From contig NZ_JQJJ01000013.1 in the NCBI RefSeq assembly GCF_000745475.1, positions 124,001-188,000 on the forward strand: 64,000 nt of DNA, read 5' to 3'. Made by a program: the position numbers and the translations under genes. Source of the DNA: Allobosea sp. UNC402CLCol. GTDB taxonomy: Bacteria > Pseudomonadota > Alphaproteobacteria > Rhizobiales > Beijerinckiaceae. Positions 51,754 to 62,475 of the stretch are shown here, in pieces. Every line of letters starts with the position of its first letter. Within the stretch, counting starts at the first letter, position 1. The notes beneath the pieces were generated by a model. That model was not told where the DNA came from, did no database searches, and saw only the letters and a program-made list of their open reading frames with translations.

Positions 51754-52731
51754 TCAGCCGGCGGCGGCCTGTCCTGCCTCCCAGCCGAGGATGGCGCGCT
51801 TGCGCGTCAGGCCCCAGTGATAGCCGGTGAGCGCACCGGACTTGCCGATGACGCGGTGGCAAGGCACGACGAAGGAAATCGGGTTCTTGCCGACCGCCAT
51901 GCCGACGGCACGCGCCGCGCTCGGTTTGCCGATATGGCTGGCGACGTCGCCATAGGTGGTGGCGCGGCCGACCGGGATCCTGAGCAGCGTCTCCCAGACC
52001 CGCACCTCGAAATCCGTGCCGATCAGCACGACGCGTAGCGGCGTCTCGGCCGCCCAGGCCTTGGGATCGAAGATGCGGCCGGCATAGGGCGCCGTCAGCG
52101 CGGGGTCGTAATGGTAATCGGCATGGGGCCAGCGCCGCATCATGTCGGCCAGAGCCTCGGCCCGGCCGCCGACGACCTTGCCGCCGTCGACGCTGTTGGA
52201 GACCCAACCCAGACCCGCAAGGCCGCGATCCGTGACCACGATCAGCGCTTCGCCGAAGGGCGAGGCATGGAAGCCGTAGGACAGCTTCAGCCCGTCGCCG
52301 CCGAGCTTCCACTCGCCGGGCGACATCGCCTCATGGGTGACGAAGAGATCGTGCAGCCGGCCGGGACCGGAGAGCCCGACTTCCAGCGCCGTGTCGAGGA
52401 CGCTGGCGGAGGAGGCGAGCAGGCCCTTGGCATGGTCGAGCGTGATCGCCTGCAAAAAGGCCTTGGGGGTGAGCCCGCACCAGCGCCGGAAGAGATGGTG
52501 GACATCGGTCGGCGTTGCGCCCGCCGCATCCGCGATCGCCTCGATCGTCGGCTGCTCGCGCCAGTTATGGGTGATGAAGGAAAGGATGCGCCGGACGGTG
52601 TCGTAGTCCGAGCCCGGTGCCGCGGCGGGGAAATCCGCCTCGTTGGGCATGGCTTCAGCGGCGCGGGACAGCACCGCATTGGAGAAGCGCGTCGGGGTCA
52701 TCGCCGTTTTCATCGGGGCCTGGGCGTTCAT
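51754..52731 (-). CDS. AraC-type HTH / methylated-DNA-cysteine S-methyltransferase fusion (Ada-like)
   Basis: DNA repair protein and probable activator, 325 aa. An AraC HTH (about 35-135, 'PTDVHHLFRRWCGLTPKAFLQ') is fused to an O6-alkylguanine-DNA methyltransferase with acceptor C291 in 'VVPCHRVIG' and 'RVWETLLRIPVGRATTYGDVA'. The zinc-binding N-terminal phosphotriester-repair domain of E. coli Ada is absent, so any activation cannot follow the Cys38 route. ATG 52731 follows GAGGA. Confidence 0.92.
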   Translation of the reverse strand: MNAQAPMKTAMTPTRFSNAVLSRAAEAMPNEADFPAAAPGSDYDTVRRILSFITHNWREQPTIEAIADAAGATPTDVHHLFRRWCGLTPKAFLQAITLDHAKGLLASSASVLDTALEVGLSGPGRLHDLFVTHEAMSPGEWKLGGDGLKLSYGFHASPFGEALIVVTDRGLAGLGWVSNSVDGGKVVGGRAEALADMMRRWPHADYHYDPALTAPYAGRIFDPKAWAAETPLRVVLIGTDFEVRVWETLLRIPVGRATTYGDVASHIGKPSAARAVGMAVGKNPISFVVPCHRVIGKSGALTGYHWGLTRKRAILGWEAGQAAAG

Positions 52732-52824
52732 GGCTAAATCCTCGCATCTGTCATTATGATGCGAATCTAGGGCGCCAACCATGCCGCTCCCACCCGAAAG
52801 CTGACAAGCTCCGGCAGCCGAACC

Positions 52825-53355
52825 TCACCGAGGCGGATCATAATCCGGCCCGCGCCGCGCCCGCGCCAGCGCCGCACCGAGCGCATCGGCGAAGCCCGCC
52901 CGCTCCTGCGGCGAGAGCGCGGCGGCGACCGGGACGCTGCGCCCGCGCGAGACGAGAGTGAGGCCGAGCAGGCCGTAATCCTCGTCGGCCTGTTTCTCGA
53001 GCCGCGTCCAGGCCGGGTTGGAGCGCCAGACCGCCTCGCGGCCATGATGCGAGACCTTGCGCAGGAAGACCTCGAGCGGCGTCACGACGATGCGCTCGAA
53101 GGCGCGGGCATGACGGAAATTGACGTGGAAGGCGATGAACAGCGCGAGAACGTCGATACCGAAGAAGCCGGCGACCGGCCAGGCGCCGAGCACGACGAAG
53201 GGAATCGAGGAGACCACACTCGCCAGACAGACCAGCGTCATCACGATGCGGAAGCCGTGCTGGCCGAGCGAGCGATGCGGCGTGATGGTCGCGTCGAAGA
53301 CCGGGCGCCGGGCGGCGTCGCGGCTGTCGTCGACGAGGCTCTTGTCGAGGTCCAT
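52825..53355 (-). CDS. DUF2244 domain membrane protein
   Basis: 176 aa. 'ATITPHRSLGQHGFRIVM' followed by two adjacent transmembrane helices (about 35-80) and a soluble tail with 'RIVVTPLEVFLRKVSHHGRE' is the DUF2244 pattern, common in alphaproteobacteria and often next to nth. Function unknown. The ATG at 53355 begins where homology starts; it diverges from nth with only 20 bp between starts, so promoters overlap the coding ends. Confidence 0.85.
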   Translation of the reverse strand: MDLDKSLVDDSRDAARRPVFDATITPHRSLGQHGFRIVMTLVCLASVVSSIPFVVLGAWPVAGFFGIDVLALFIAFHVNFRHARAFERIVVTPLEVFLRKVSHHGREAVWRSNPAWTRLEKQADEDYGLLGLTLVSRGRSVPVAAALSPQERAGFADALGAALARARRGPDYDPPR

Positions 53356-53375
53356 CGGCGGATTATAACGCGGGC

Positions 53376-54077
53376 ATGGATCAGCAGAACAGGCCCTTGC
53401 GCAAGGCCGCGCCCGCAAAGCGCATCACGTTACCGCGCGCCCGAAAGCCGGCCGAGATCCGCGAGATCTTCGAGCGTTTCCGGGCGGCCAATCCCGAGCC
53501 CAAGGGCGAGCTGGAATCGGTGAACGCCTTCACGCTGCTGGTCGCGGTGGTGCTCTCGGCACAGGCGACCGACGCCGGCGTCAACAAGGCGACGCGCAAG
53601 CTCTTCGCCATCGCCGACACGCCGGAAAAGATGCTGGCGCTGGGCGAGGAGACGGTGCGCGAGCATATCCGGACGATCGGGCTCTATCGCAACAAGGCGA
53701 AGAACGTGATCGCGCTCAGCGAGAAGCTGATCGCCGAATTCGGCGGCGAGGTGCCGACCACGCGCGAGGCGCTCGAAAGCCTGCCCGGCGTCGGCCGCAA
53801 GACGGCCAATGTGGTGCTCAACATCGCCTTCGGCGAGACCACCCATGCCGTCGACACCCATGTCTTCCGCGTCGCCAACCGGCTGCGGATCGCGCCGGGA
53901 AAGAACGTGCTGCAGGTCGAGCTCGGGCTGGAGAAGGCGGTGCCGCCGGAATTCGGCCGCCACGCCCATCACTGGCTGATCCTGCACGGGCGCTACACCT
54001 GCAAGGCGCTGAGGCCCGAATGCGGACGCTGCATCCAGAACGACCTCTGCGATTCCGCGGACAAGCGCGTCATCTGA
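53376..54077 (+). CDS. nth: Endonuclease III
   Basis: Base-excision DNA glycosylase/AP lyase for oxidised pyrimidines. 233 aa. Helix-hairpin-helix 'LESLPGVGRKTANVVLN' with catalytic K142, catalytic D160 in 'HAVDTHVFRVANRL', and the C-terminal [4Fe-4S] site C-x6-C-x2-C-x5-C ('CKALRPECGRCIQNDLC'). Complete. Confidence 0.97.
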   Translation: MDQQNRPLRKAAPAKRITLPRARKPAEIREIFERFRAANPEPKGELESVNAFTLLVAVVLSAQATDAGVNKATRKLFAIADTPEKMLALGEETVREHIRTIGLYRNKAKNVIALSEKLIAEFGGEVPTTREALESLPGVGRKTANVVLNIAFGETTHAVDTHVFRVANRLRIAPGKNVLQVELGLEKAVPPEFGRHAHHWLILHGRYTCKALRPECGRCIQNDLCDSADKRVI

Positions 54078-54089
54078 CGCTTCGTCAGA
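54073..54089 (+). terminator. Small hairpin at the end of nth
   Basis: TCTGACG, CTT loop, CGTCAGA: a 7-bp perfect stem overlapping the nth stop codon. No T run follows, so it is a weak terminator candidate or a 3'-end protector. Confidence 0.35.
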
Positions 54090-54104
54090 CCTCCCTTAGT
54101 CTGC

Positions 54105-54133
54105 TTGACAGCCCATCGGTGCTGGGCTGAGCT
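54105..54133 (+). promoter_or_regulatory. Possible promoter of the xylFHG operon
   Basis: A consensus-like -35 TTGACA (54105-54110), 17-bp spacer and a poor -10 (TGAGCT). AGCCCA and TGGGCT form an inverted repeat in the spacer (54110-54128) that could be an operator. The remaining leader to 54205 contains an AGGCT/AGCCT hairpin and the AGGAGG ribosome site of xylF. Confidence 0.35.
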
Positions 54134-54205
54134 TCATGGGCCGGACGCCCTGGAGGCTCGGAGAAGCCTGAGAGTCTGCGGCAGAGGAAGCTCAGGAGGT
54201 CAGTG

Positions 54206-55252
54206 ATGAAGCGTTTCGTCCTTGCGGCGAGCATCGCCGTTGCCGCCATGTCCATTCACGCAGGCGCCTTTGCGCAATCGAAAGGCCCCGTCATCGGGGT
54301 CAGCTGGTCGAATTTCCAGGAAGAACGTTGGAAGACCGACGAAGCCGCGATCAAGGCCGCGATCGAGAAGGTCGGCGGCACCTATCTTTCCGCCGACGCG
54401 CAATCCTCCCCCGCCAAGCAGCTCACCGATGTCGAGAGCCTGATTTCCCGCGGCGCCAAGGCGCTGATCATTCTGGCGCAGGACGCGCAGGCCATCCGTC
54501 CCGCCGTCGAGAAGGCGGTGAACGAGGGCATCAGCGTCGTCGGCTATGACCGGCTGATCGAGATCCCGCAGGTCTTCTACCTGACCTTCGACAATGTCGA
54601 GGTCGGCCGGATGATGGCGCGCGAGATCCAGAAGGCGAAGCCCGCGGGCAATTACGTCTTCATCAAGGGCTCGAGCCAGGACCCGAATGCCGGCTTCCTC
54701 TACCAGGGCTCGGTCGAGGTGCTGAAGCCCGCCATCGATAGCGGCAAGATCAAGAATGTCGGCGAAGCCTTCACCGATGGCTGGCTGCCCGCCAATGCCC
54801 AGCGCAACATGGAGCAGATCCTGACGCGCAACCAGAACAAGGTCGATGCCGTGATCGCCGCCAATGACGGCACGGCCGGCGGCGCCATCGCGGCGATGGA
54901 CGCGCAAGGGCTCGCCGGCTCGGTGCCGGTCTCCGGCCAGGATGCGGATCGCGCCGCGCTCAACCGTGTCGCTTTGGGCACCCAGACCGTGACGATCTGG
55001 AAGGATGCGCGCGAGCTTGGCCGCAACGCCGCCGAGATTGCAATCAAGCTCGCCGGCGGCAGCAAGCTTTCCGAGATTCCGAAATCGATGAGCTGGGACC
55101 AGGGACCGTCCAAGCAGAAGATGACCGCGCTGTTCCTGACGCCCGTGCCGGTGACGAAGGAAAACCTCAACGTCGTGATCGACGCCGGCTGGGCGCCGAA
55201 ATCCGCGGTCTGCCAGGGCGTCGCGCCCGGCAAGGTCAAGGCCTGTGACTGA
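54206..55252 (+). CDS. xylF: D-xylose ABC transporter substrate-binding protein
   Basis: Periplasmic receptor, 348 aa, Sec signal about 1-23 (ending GAFA). It aligns with E. coli XylF through 'VSWSNFQEERWKTD', 'ISVVGYDRLI', 'FTDGWLPANAQRNMEQIL', 'AVIAANDGTAGGAIAAMDAQGL' and 'VSGQDAD'. ATG 54206 has AGGAGG six bases upstream; GTG 54203 is too close. First gene of xylF-xylH-xylG. The catabolic xylAB genes are about 20 kb away. Confidence 0.93.
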   Translation: MKRFVLAASIAVAAMSIHAGAFAQSKGPVIGVSWSNFQEERWKTDEAAIKAAIEKVGGTYLSADAQSSPAKQLTDVESLISRGAKALIILAQDAQAIRPAVEKAVNEGISVVGYDRLIEIPQVFYLTFDNVEVGRMMAREIQKAKPAGNYVFIKGSSQDPNAGFLYQGSVEVLKPAIDSGKIKNVGEAFTDGWLPANAQRNMEQILTRNQNKVDAVIAANDGTAGGAIAAMDAQGLAGSVPVSGQDADRAALNRVALGTQTVTIWKDARELGRNAAEIAIKLAGGSKLSEIPKSMSWDQGPSKQKMTALFLTPVPVTKENLNVVIDAGWAPKSAVCQGVAPGKVKACD

Positions 55253-56549
55253 AGCCACCCCGGCGCCGGCAAACCCGGCGCAGGAGCGCCGCAGCCTCGC
55301 CGACCATCTGCGCGAGATCGAGTTCGATCCGCGCATGATCGGCATGGTCGCGGCGCTCGCCGTGATCTGGCTCGGCTTCGACTGGCTCTCGGACGGCGCC
55401 TTCCTGACCGCGCGCAATCTCTGGAATCTCCTGGTCCAGACCTCCTCCATCGCCGTGATGGCCTGCGGCATGGTGCTGGTCATCGTGACCCGCAATATCG
55501 ACCTCTCGGTCGGCTCCATGCTCGGCTTCGTCAGCATGGTGGTCGGGCTGGTGCAGGTCAGGCTCCTGCCCGGCCTCTGGGGCTTCGAGCATCCGCTGAC
55601 CTGGCTGGTCAGCCTGATCGTCGCCATCTGCCTCGGCGGCATGGTCGGGCTGCTGCAGGGAGCGCTGATCGCCTATCTCGCCATCCCCTCCTTCATCGTG
55701 ACGCTGGGCGGGCTGCTGATCTGGCGCGGCGCGGCCTGGTGGGTGACACAGGGGCAGACCATCGCGCCGATGGATTCGCGCTTCCGCCCGCTCGGCGGCG
55801 GCGTCGAGGGCGCCATCGGCACCAGCGCCTCCTGGGCGATCGGCATCCTGGCCTGCATCGCGATCTGCGTCGCCGCCGCGCTGATCCGGCGCCGGCGCAA
55901 GCGCTTCGGCTTCACGCTGCGCCCGCTCTGGGCGGAAGCCCTGATCGCCGCCCTCGGCTGCGGCGCGGTGATCGCGACCGTGACGATGGCGAATTCCTAC
56001 GCGCTGCCGGCGGGCATCGCGCGCCGCCTCGTCGAGGCGAAGGGCGGCATCTGGCCTGAGGGCGGACTCACCATCGGCCATGGTCTCGCCGTGCCGGTGC
56101 TGGTCGCGCTCGGCGTCGGCATCGCCATGACCTTCGTCGCCAACCGTCTGCGCTTCGGCCGCTACGTCTTCGCCATCGGCGGCAATCCGGAGGCGGCGCA
56201 GCTTTCGGGCGTGAACACCCGCAAGGTGCTGATGCTGGTCTTCGGCCTGATGGGCGCGCTGGTCGGCATCTCCGCCTGCATTTCCACGGCCCGGCTGAAC
56301 GCCGCGACAAATGCCGCCGGCTCGCTCGACGAGCTCTATGTCATCGCCGCGGCGGTGATCGGTGGCACCTCGCTCGCCGGCGGCGTCGGCACCATCGTCG
56401 GCGCGATGCTCGGCGCGCTGGTGATGCAGTCGCTGCAATCCGGCATGGTGCTGATCGGCGTTGACGCGCCCTTGCAGAACATCGTCGTCGGCATCGTCCT
56501 GGTCATCGCGGTCTGGCTCGACGGGCTCTATCGCAAGCGTTTGGGGTGA
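55245..56549 (+). CDS. xylH: Xylose ABC transporter permease
   Basis: CUT2 permease, 434 aa, with the extra transmembrane segments and extended loops that distinguish XylH from RbsC (about 320 aa). '[17 protein letters not shown]' and '[25 protein letters not shown]' are the conserved cores. GTG start at 55245 overlaps the end of xylF by 8 bp. Confidence 0.93.
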   Translation: MTEATPAPANPAQERRSLADHLREIEFDPRMIGMVAALAVIWLGFDWLSDGAFLTARNLWNLLVQTSSIAVMACGMVLVIVTRNIDLSVGSMLGFVSMVVGLVQVRLLPGLWGFEHPLTWLVSLIVAICLGGMVGLLQGALIAYLAIPSFIVTLGGLLIWRGAAWWVTQGQTIAPMDSRFRPLGGGVEGAIGTSASWAIGILACIAICVAAALIRRRRKRFGFTLRPLWAEALIAALGCGAVIATVTMANSYALPAGIARRLVEAKGGIWPEGGLTIGHGLAVPVLVALGVGIAMTFVANRLRFGRYVFAIGGNPEAAQLSGVNTRKVLMLVFGLMGALVGISACISTARLNAATNAAGSLDELYVIAAAVIGGTSLAGGVGTIVGAMLGALVMQSLQSGMVLIGVDAPLQNIVVGIVLVIAVWLDGLYRKRLG

Positions 56550-56559
56550 GGAGGCGCCG

Positions 56560-57378
56560 ATGAGCATCGCAGAGCCGGCCGATCTCGCCCAGACCCATCC
56601 CGGCCAGGGAACCCCGCTGATCGAGATGCGCGACATCTCGATCGCCTTCGGCGGCATCAAGGCGGTCGACGGCGCCAGCATCGACCTGATGCCGGGCGAG
56701 GTCGTCGGGCTGCTCGGCCATAACGGCGCCGGCAAGTCGACGCTGATCAAGATCCTCTCCGGCGCCTACCGGGCCGATGCCGGAACGATCCGGGTGAATG
56801 GCGAGGAGGTGACGGTCGCGAGCCCGCGTGACGCCAAGCGCTACGGCATCGAGACGATCTACCAGACGCTGGCGCTCGCCGACAATGTCGACGCCGCCGC
56901 CAATATCTTCCTCGGCCGGGAATTGCTGACCGGCTGGGGCACGCTCGACGATGCGACGATGGAATCCGAAACCCGCAAGGTGATGGGCCGGCTCAACCCG
57001 CATTTCCGCCGGTTCAAGGAGCCGGTGAAGGCGCTTTCCGGCGGCCAGCGCCAATCGGTCGCGATTGCCCGCGCGATCTATTTCAACGCCCGTGTGCTGA
57101 TCATGGACGAGCCCACCGCCGCGCTCGGCCCGGCCGAGACGAAGCAGGTGGCCGAGCTGATCCTGCAGCTCAAGAAACAGGGCATCGGCATCTTCCTGAT
57201 CAGCCACGATCTGCACGATGTCTTCGATCTCGCCGACCGGGTCACGGTGATGAAGAACGGCAAGGTGGTCGGCACGGCCCGTACCGCCGACGTCACCCAG
57301 GACGAGGTGCTGGGCATGATCATCTCGGGCAAATGCCCGCCGGCGGCAGTGGCCGGCCCCGGCGCGCTGCGGAATTAG
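56560..57378 (+). CDS. xylG: Sugar ABC transporter ATP-binding protein, single-domain XylG/FrcA type
   Basis: ATPase of the xylose importer, 272 aa, one ABC domain rather than the two of E. coli XylG (about 513 aa). Walker A 'GHNGAGKST', signature '[15 protein letters not shown]', Walker B '[11 protein letters not shown]', 'ISHDLHDV'. Half-size CUT2 ATPases such as FrcA occur in rhizobia and would act as homodimers. The C-terminus looks native, not truncated. ATG 56560, 10 bp after xylH, preceded by GAGGAGG. Confidence 0.92.
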   Translation: MSIAEPADLAQTHPGQGTPLIEMRDISIAFGGIKAVDGASIDLMPGEVVGLLGHNGAGKSTLIKILSGAYRADAGTIRVNGEEVTVASPRDAKRYGIETIYQTLALADNVDAAANIFLGRELLTGWGTLDDATMESETRKVMGRLNPHFRRFKEPVKALSGGQRQSVAIARAIYFNARVLIMDEPTAALGPAETKQVAELILQLKKQGIGIFLISHDLHDVFDLADRVTVMKNGKVVGTARTADVTQDEVLGMIISGKCPPAAVAGPGALRN

Positions 57379-57420
57379 ACCGCGCCGGGACCGGCATCCA
57401 CTAAGGGAGCACGAAGCTCC

Positions 57421-57783
57421 TCAGGCCGTTGCGTGCGGCTCGTGATGGTAATCCCAGACCGCCCAGGCCGAAACCGCCGCGGTCAGCAGACCGAGGACGA
57501 TATGGGTCCGGAAGGCGGCGGGATTGCCGGTGAAGCCGAGCATCCAGGGCGAGGCCACCAGCCAGAGCCCGAGCGCCAGGTTCAGCCATTCCTCCCACTC
57601 CGCGAAGGCCGTCAGCGCGGCGACCGCGACCAGAGCGAGCACCACGGCGACGATCCAGGCATTGCGCGTCGGCATGAAGTCGCCGACGAAGCCCATGAAC
57701 CAGGGTGAGAAGAACAGCAGCGCGGCAAGGATCAGGTTTAGCCAGTCCTGCGACCGTCTGATGTTCGTATTCGCGGTCAACAT
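57421..57783 (-). CDS. SPW repeat membrane protein
   Basis: 120 aa, four transmembrane helices in two repeats, each with the SPW motif: 'AALLFFSPWFMGF' and 'LWLVASPWMLGF'. Function unknown; widespread in alphaproteobacteria. ATG 57783 has GGAGGTGATC directly upstream, better than ATG 57795. Convergent with xylG, 42 bp apart. Confidence 0.88.
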   Translation of the reverse strand: MLTANTNIRRSQDWLNLILAALLFFSPWFMGFVGDFMPTRNAWIVAVVLALVAVAALTAFAEWEEWLNLALGLWLVASPWMLGFTGNPAAFRTHIVLGLLTAAVSAWAVWDYHHEPHATA

Positions 57784-57904
57784 GATCACCTCCATCGGTG
57801 AAGATCATCCAACCACTACGCCTCGCGCACGAGGCGCTTGGTCGATTTTATTATACGCCGAGCCGGCAATATTTCAAGAACAGACGAGGAACGACCGCGC
57901 CGAC

Positions 57905-57930
57905 CCCGCGCACTGCGGTGCCGGCGCGGG
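57905..57930 (-). terminator. Hairpin after the phytase-like esterase gene
   Basis: CCCGCGC and GCGCGGG, a 7-bp perfect stem with a 12-nt loop, lie 8 bp beyond the stop of the leftward gene. No U tract follows; candidate terminator only. Confidence 0.45.
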
Positions 57931-57937
57931 CACGATC

Positions 57938-59296
57938 TCACTTCGCGTCGAGCAGGTCCTTCACCGACAGCAGGACGAGTTCGTTGTCGTCGGCCTTCTT
58001 CGGGTCGCGCGAGGAGGAGAAGGGCAGGTTGTTGTCGTTGCCGACGACGATCACGCCATTCGCCCGGTCGACCACGTCGACGTTCTCGATGGTGAAGAAC
58101 GGGAAGGTGAAGACACCGTCCTTCGTGCCCTGCTTCGCCTTGCCGTCGGGATCGGCGATCTTCATCAGGTCGATATAGCCGATACGGCGCACGGGCTTGC
58201 CGACATTGGCGTCGGTCATCTCGATCTTGACGATCCGCTTGTGCTTGGCGATGTCGTGGAAGCAGTCCGGGCCGCGGCTTCCCGGCGCGCAGGCCTTGTC
58301 GGCGGTGCCCTCGCCGTTGTCGCGCTCGATGATCAGGCCCGTCGTAGCATCGATCATGTTGAAGTCGCCGATGGCGAGGCCCTTGGCTTCGAGCGGGAAG
58401 AACCAGGAACGGCCGGTCCACTTCTCGTTCTGGACGTCGAATTCGAGGATGCGGAGGACTTCCTTGCCGTCGACTTCCTCGTTGCCTTTGGTTTCCGCGT
58501 TCCAGAGCGGGCCTTCGAGCAGCGGGTAGAGGAAGCGGCCATCCGGCGACTGGGCCATGCCCTCGAAGCCCTTCGAGCGGCGGACATTGAACTCGACCGG
58601 CAGGTTCGGCGCGGCCGGGGTGGTGACGGCGTAGTGATCGGGCGAGCGGGCCGGCTTGCCGTCGACCAGCGTCTCGAACACGGCCTCGACCTTGCCATTG
58701 GCGTCGACGCGGATGAGATAGGGGCCGAACTCCTCGCCGATCCAGTATTTGCCACCGATCGGCTGGATCGATTCCGGATCGAAATCGGCGCCGGTCAGGT
58801 AGCGCTTCTCGGTGCCCTCATGGACGATGCGGAAGGGGACCTTCTTGTCCGGGTCGTGCAGGAAGGTGCTCGAGACACGTTCGAGCGCGCCCTTGCCGAA
58901 ATCGGCCTTCAGGCGATGGAAGAACAGCATCGCGTCGGGCGAGTTCACCTTGGCGCCGAAGCCGTTATCGGTCAGCACGAGGAACTCGTTGTTGCCCAGC
59001 GAACGGATGCCGGAGAAGCCCTGGACCGGCTGGCCGGCGAAGGGGGTCGAGAGCCCCGTCGGGCGCCCGCCCGAGGTGCCCATCACCGTGCTGACGGCCT
59101 CGACGCGCTTGCCCGGCGTGACGAACTTGCCGGAAACCTTGAGATCGGCCGGCGCATCGGCGGGGGCGGGGATGATCGTCTCGGCCGGCAGCAGCGCCTG
59201 GCTCAGAAGCTTCGCGGGAAATTCCTTCGGAGACTCCTGCGCTCCGGCGAGCATGGTGGACGACAGAAGCAGGATAATGGCGAGCGACGAGCGCAT
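57938..59296 (-). CDS. Secreted esterase-like protein of the phytase-like beta-propeller family
   Basis: 452 aa, Sec signal about 1-20 ('LAIILLLSSTMLAGA'). The body matches the esterase-like domain of phytases (PF13449 type): 'GFSGIRSLGNNEFLVLTDNGFG', 'DFDPESIQPIGGKYWIGEEFGPYLIRVD', 'KGFEGMAQSPDGRFLYPLLEGPL' and 'IERDNGEG'. Probably a periplasmic phosphatase or esterase; substrate not shown. ATG 59296 follows GGAGA; the longer frame upstream is noncoding. Confidence 0.88.
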   Translation of the reverse strand: MRSSLAIILLLSSTMLAGAQESPKEFPAKLLSQALLPAETIIPAPADAPADLKVSGKFVTPGKRVEAVSTVMGTSGGRPTGLSTPFAGQPVQGFSGIRSLGNNEFLVLTDNGFGAKVNSPDAMLFFHRLKADFGKGALERVSSTFLHDPDKKVPFRIVHEGTEKRYLTGADFDPESIQPIGGKYWIGEEFGPYLIRVDANGKVEAVFETLVDGKPARSPDHYAVTTPAAPNLPVEFNVRRSKGFEGMAQSPDGRFLYPLLEGPLWNAETKGNEEVDGKEVLRILEFDVQNEKWTGRSWFFPLEAKGLAIGDFNMIDATTGLIIERDNGEGTADKACAPGSRGPDCFHDIAKHKRIVKIEMTDANVGKPVRRIGYIDLMKIADPDGKAKQGTKDGVFTFPFFTIENVDVVDRANGVIVVGNDNNLPFSSSRDPKKADDNELVLLSVKDLLDAK

Positions 59297-59411
59297 GAAA
59301 TTCTCCGGGCTGAAAAGGACCAGCCGGCTTCGCGCGCCCGGATGGCACCCCGACAACAACGGGGTGACGGTTCGGTGAAGGCGCCAGATGGCGCTACGGC
59401 ATCGGCCGCTT

Positions 59412-59436
59412 CCGAAAACCGGATTCGACTTTTCGG
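59412..59436. repeat. Dispersed palindrome, family C, copy 2
   Basis: 25-bp core with CCGAAAA and TTTTCGG arms; inverted relative to copy 1 at 14272-14296 and identical at 20 positions. Lies just after the GhrA-like gene stop, between it and the esterase gene start. Confidence 0.8.
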
Positions 59437-59444
59437 GCCAGTGC

Positions 59445-60385
59445 TCAGTAGCCCCGGGCCGGATCGACGGCATGCAGCAACGGCTCGCCCGCCTCCAGCC
59501 GCCTGATCTGTGCCGCGACCAGCGTGGCGATCGCCTCCGGCTCGGACATCGCGGCATTATGCGGGGTGACGGTCACGCCCGGATGGCTCCACAGCGGCGA
59601 CTCCACCGGCAGCGGCTCGGTCTCGAAGACGTCGAGCGTCGCACCCTTGAGCGTGCCGGCATCGAGCGCGGCGATGATGTCATCGGCAACCTGAAGGCCG
59701 CCGCGGCCCGGATTGATCAGGAAGGGCCCGCCGAGCCGGCCGTCCTGCGCGAGCCCCGCAAAAAGCCCGGCGTTGAGGATGCCGCGCGTCTCGGGCGTCA
59801 ACGGCACCAGGCTGACGAGGATGTCGGTCCGCGCCAGGAAATCCTTCATGCCGTCCTCGCCGAAGAAGGTCTGCAGCCCCTCGACGCTCTTCGGCGAGCG
59901 GCTCCAGCCGGCCACGTCGAAGCCGATGACCTTGAGCTTGGCCACGGCATCGAGGCCGAGCTCGCCGAGCCCCATGATGCCGACACGGACGGAACGGGCC
60001 GCCGGCTGGTTGCGGTCGTCTTCCCAGAGCTTCGCCTGCTGCTGGCGCATGTAGCGATGCTGCTGGCGCAGATACATCAGGCAATGCAGCACGACATATT
60101 CGCTCATCCGCGTCGTCAGGTCGGGGTCGACCACGCGCGCGATCGGCACCTCCGGCAATTTGTCGTCGGCGAAGAGGAAATCGACGCCGGCACCGAGCGA
60201 GAAGATCGCCGCGAGGTTCGGCAGGCCGGTCAGGCTGCCGGCCGGATGCTTCCAGCTCGCGACATAATGCACGGCCCGGCGGTCGAAGGGCTCGCCCGGC
60301 ACCACGATCGGCATCTCCGGCAGCAGCGCCTGGAAGCGCGCCCGCCAGTCCTCGACATGCCAGCCCGTCATGGCCAGAAGCAAAC

Positions 60386-60389
<4 letters not shown>
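59445..60389 (-). CDS. ghrA: Glyoxylate/hydroxypyruvate reductase A-like dehydrogenase
   Basis: D-2-hydroxyacid dehydrogenase, 314 aa. '[10 protein letters not shown]', '[32 protein letters not shown]' (Rossmann), 'INPGRGGLQ' (Arg), '[10 protein letters not shown]' (Glu) and '[11 protein letters not shown]' (His) fit GhrA. Its ATG overlaps the deoA stop by four bases, so it is translated as part of the nucleoside salvage operon, where no 2-keto acid step is expected. Confidence 0.9.
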
Positions 60390-61710
<1,321 letters not shown>

Positions 61711-61711
<1 letters not shown>

Positions 61712-62472
61712 CAGTAAGTCCCCGGTGCGGCCTCACCGGCCGCGGCGCCGCCGATCGCCGCGAGCAAGGCGCCATGCAGGCCGCTCGCGCCGAAGCGGAA
61801 GGTTCGCGGCGTCGCCCAGTCCGGCCCCATGATCGCATCGGCGAGGTCGAGATAGCCCTTGGCGTCGGCGAGTGTGCGGATGCCGCCGGAGGGTTTCAGC
61901 CCGACCGGCCGGCCGGCCATGGCGATGACGTTGAGCATGACGCGCGCGGCGGGGATGCTCGCCGAACGGGCGGTCTTGCCGGTCGATGTCTTGATGAAGT
62001 CCGCGCCCCAGGCGATGGCGAGCTCGGCCGCCGTCCTGACCTTTTCGAGATCGGGATATTCCCCGGTCTCAAGGATGACCTTCATCAGCCTGTCGCCGCA
62101 GCGCATCCTGACATTGCGAAGCATCGCGGTCGCCGCCGTCGTATGGCCGGCGAGCACGGCCTGCCAGGGCAGGACGAGGTCGATCTCGTCGGCGCCGGCC
62201 TCCAGCGCCTCCTCGGTCTCGCGGATGACCGGCGCGATCGGCGTCCCGCCCTCCGGGAAATTGACGACCGTCGCGATCCGCACCGGACCGTCGCCCAAGG
62301 CCTCGCGCGCCGTCGCGACGGAGCGCGGCCAGAGGCAGACCGCCGCGACCGGAACCGGCCCGGAGACGGCGCGGCGGCAGAGATCGCGGGCGCCGTCCTC
62401 GGTGGCGTCGTCGGCGAGGTCGGTCAGGTCGAGCAGCGCGAGCGCGCGTCTGGCGAAAGCGTCGTCCGACAT
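61711..62472 (-). CDS. deoC: Deoxyribose-phosphate aldolase
   Basis: Splits deoxyribose-5-phosphate to glyceraldehyde-3-phosphate and acetaldehyde. 253 aa. Schiff-base K161 lies in 'DFIKTSTGK', acidic D98 in 'EIDLVL', and 'KVILETG' carries the second lysine. No deoB-type phosphopentomutase gene is visible in the window, though the pathway needs one. Starts 3 bp after punA. Confidence 0.95.
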
Positions 62473-62475
62473 CGT

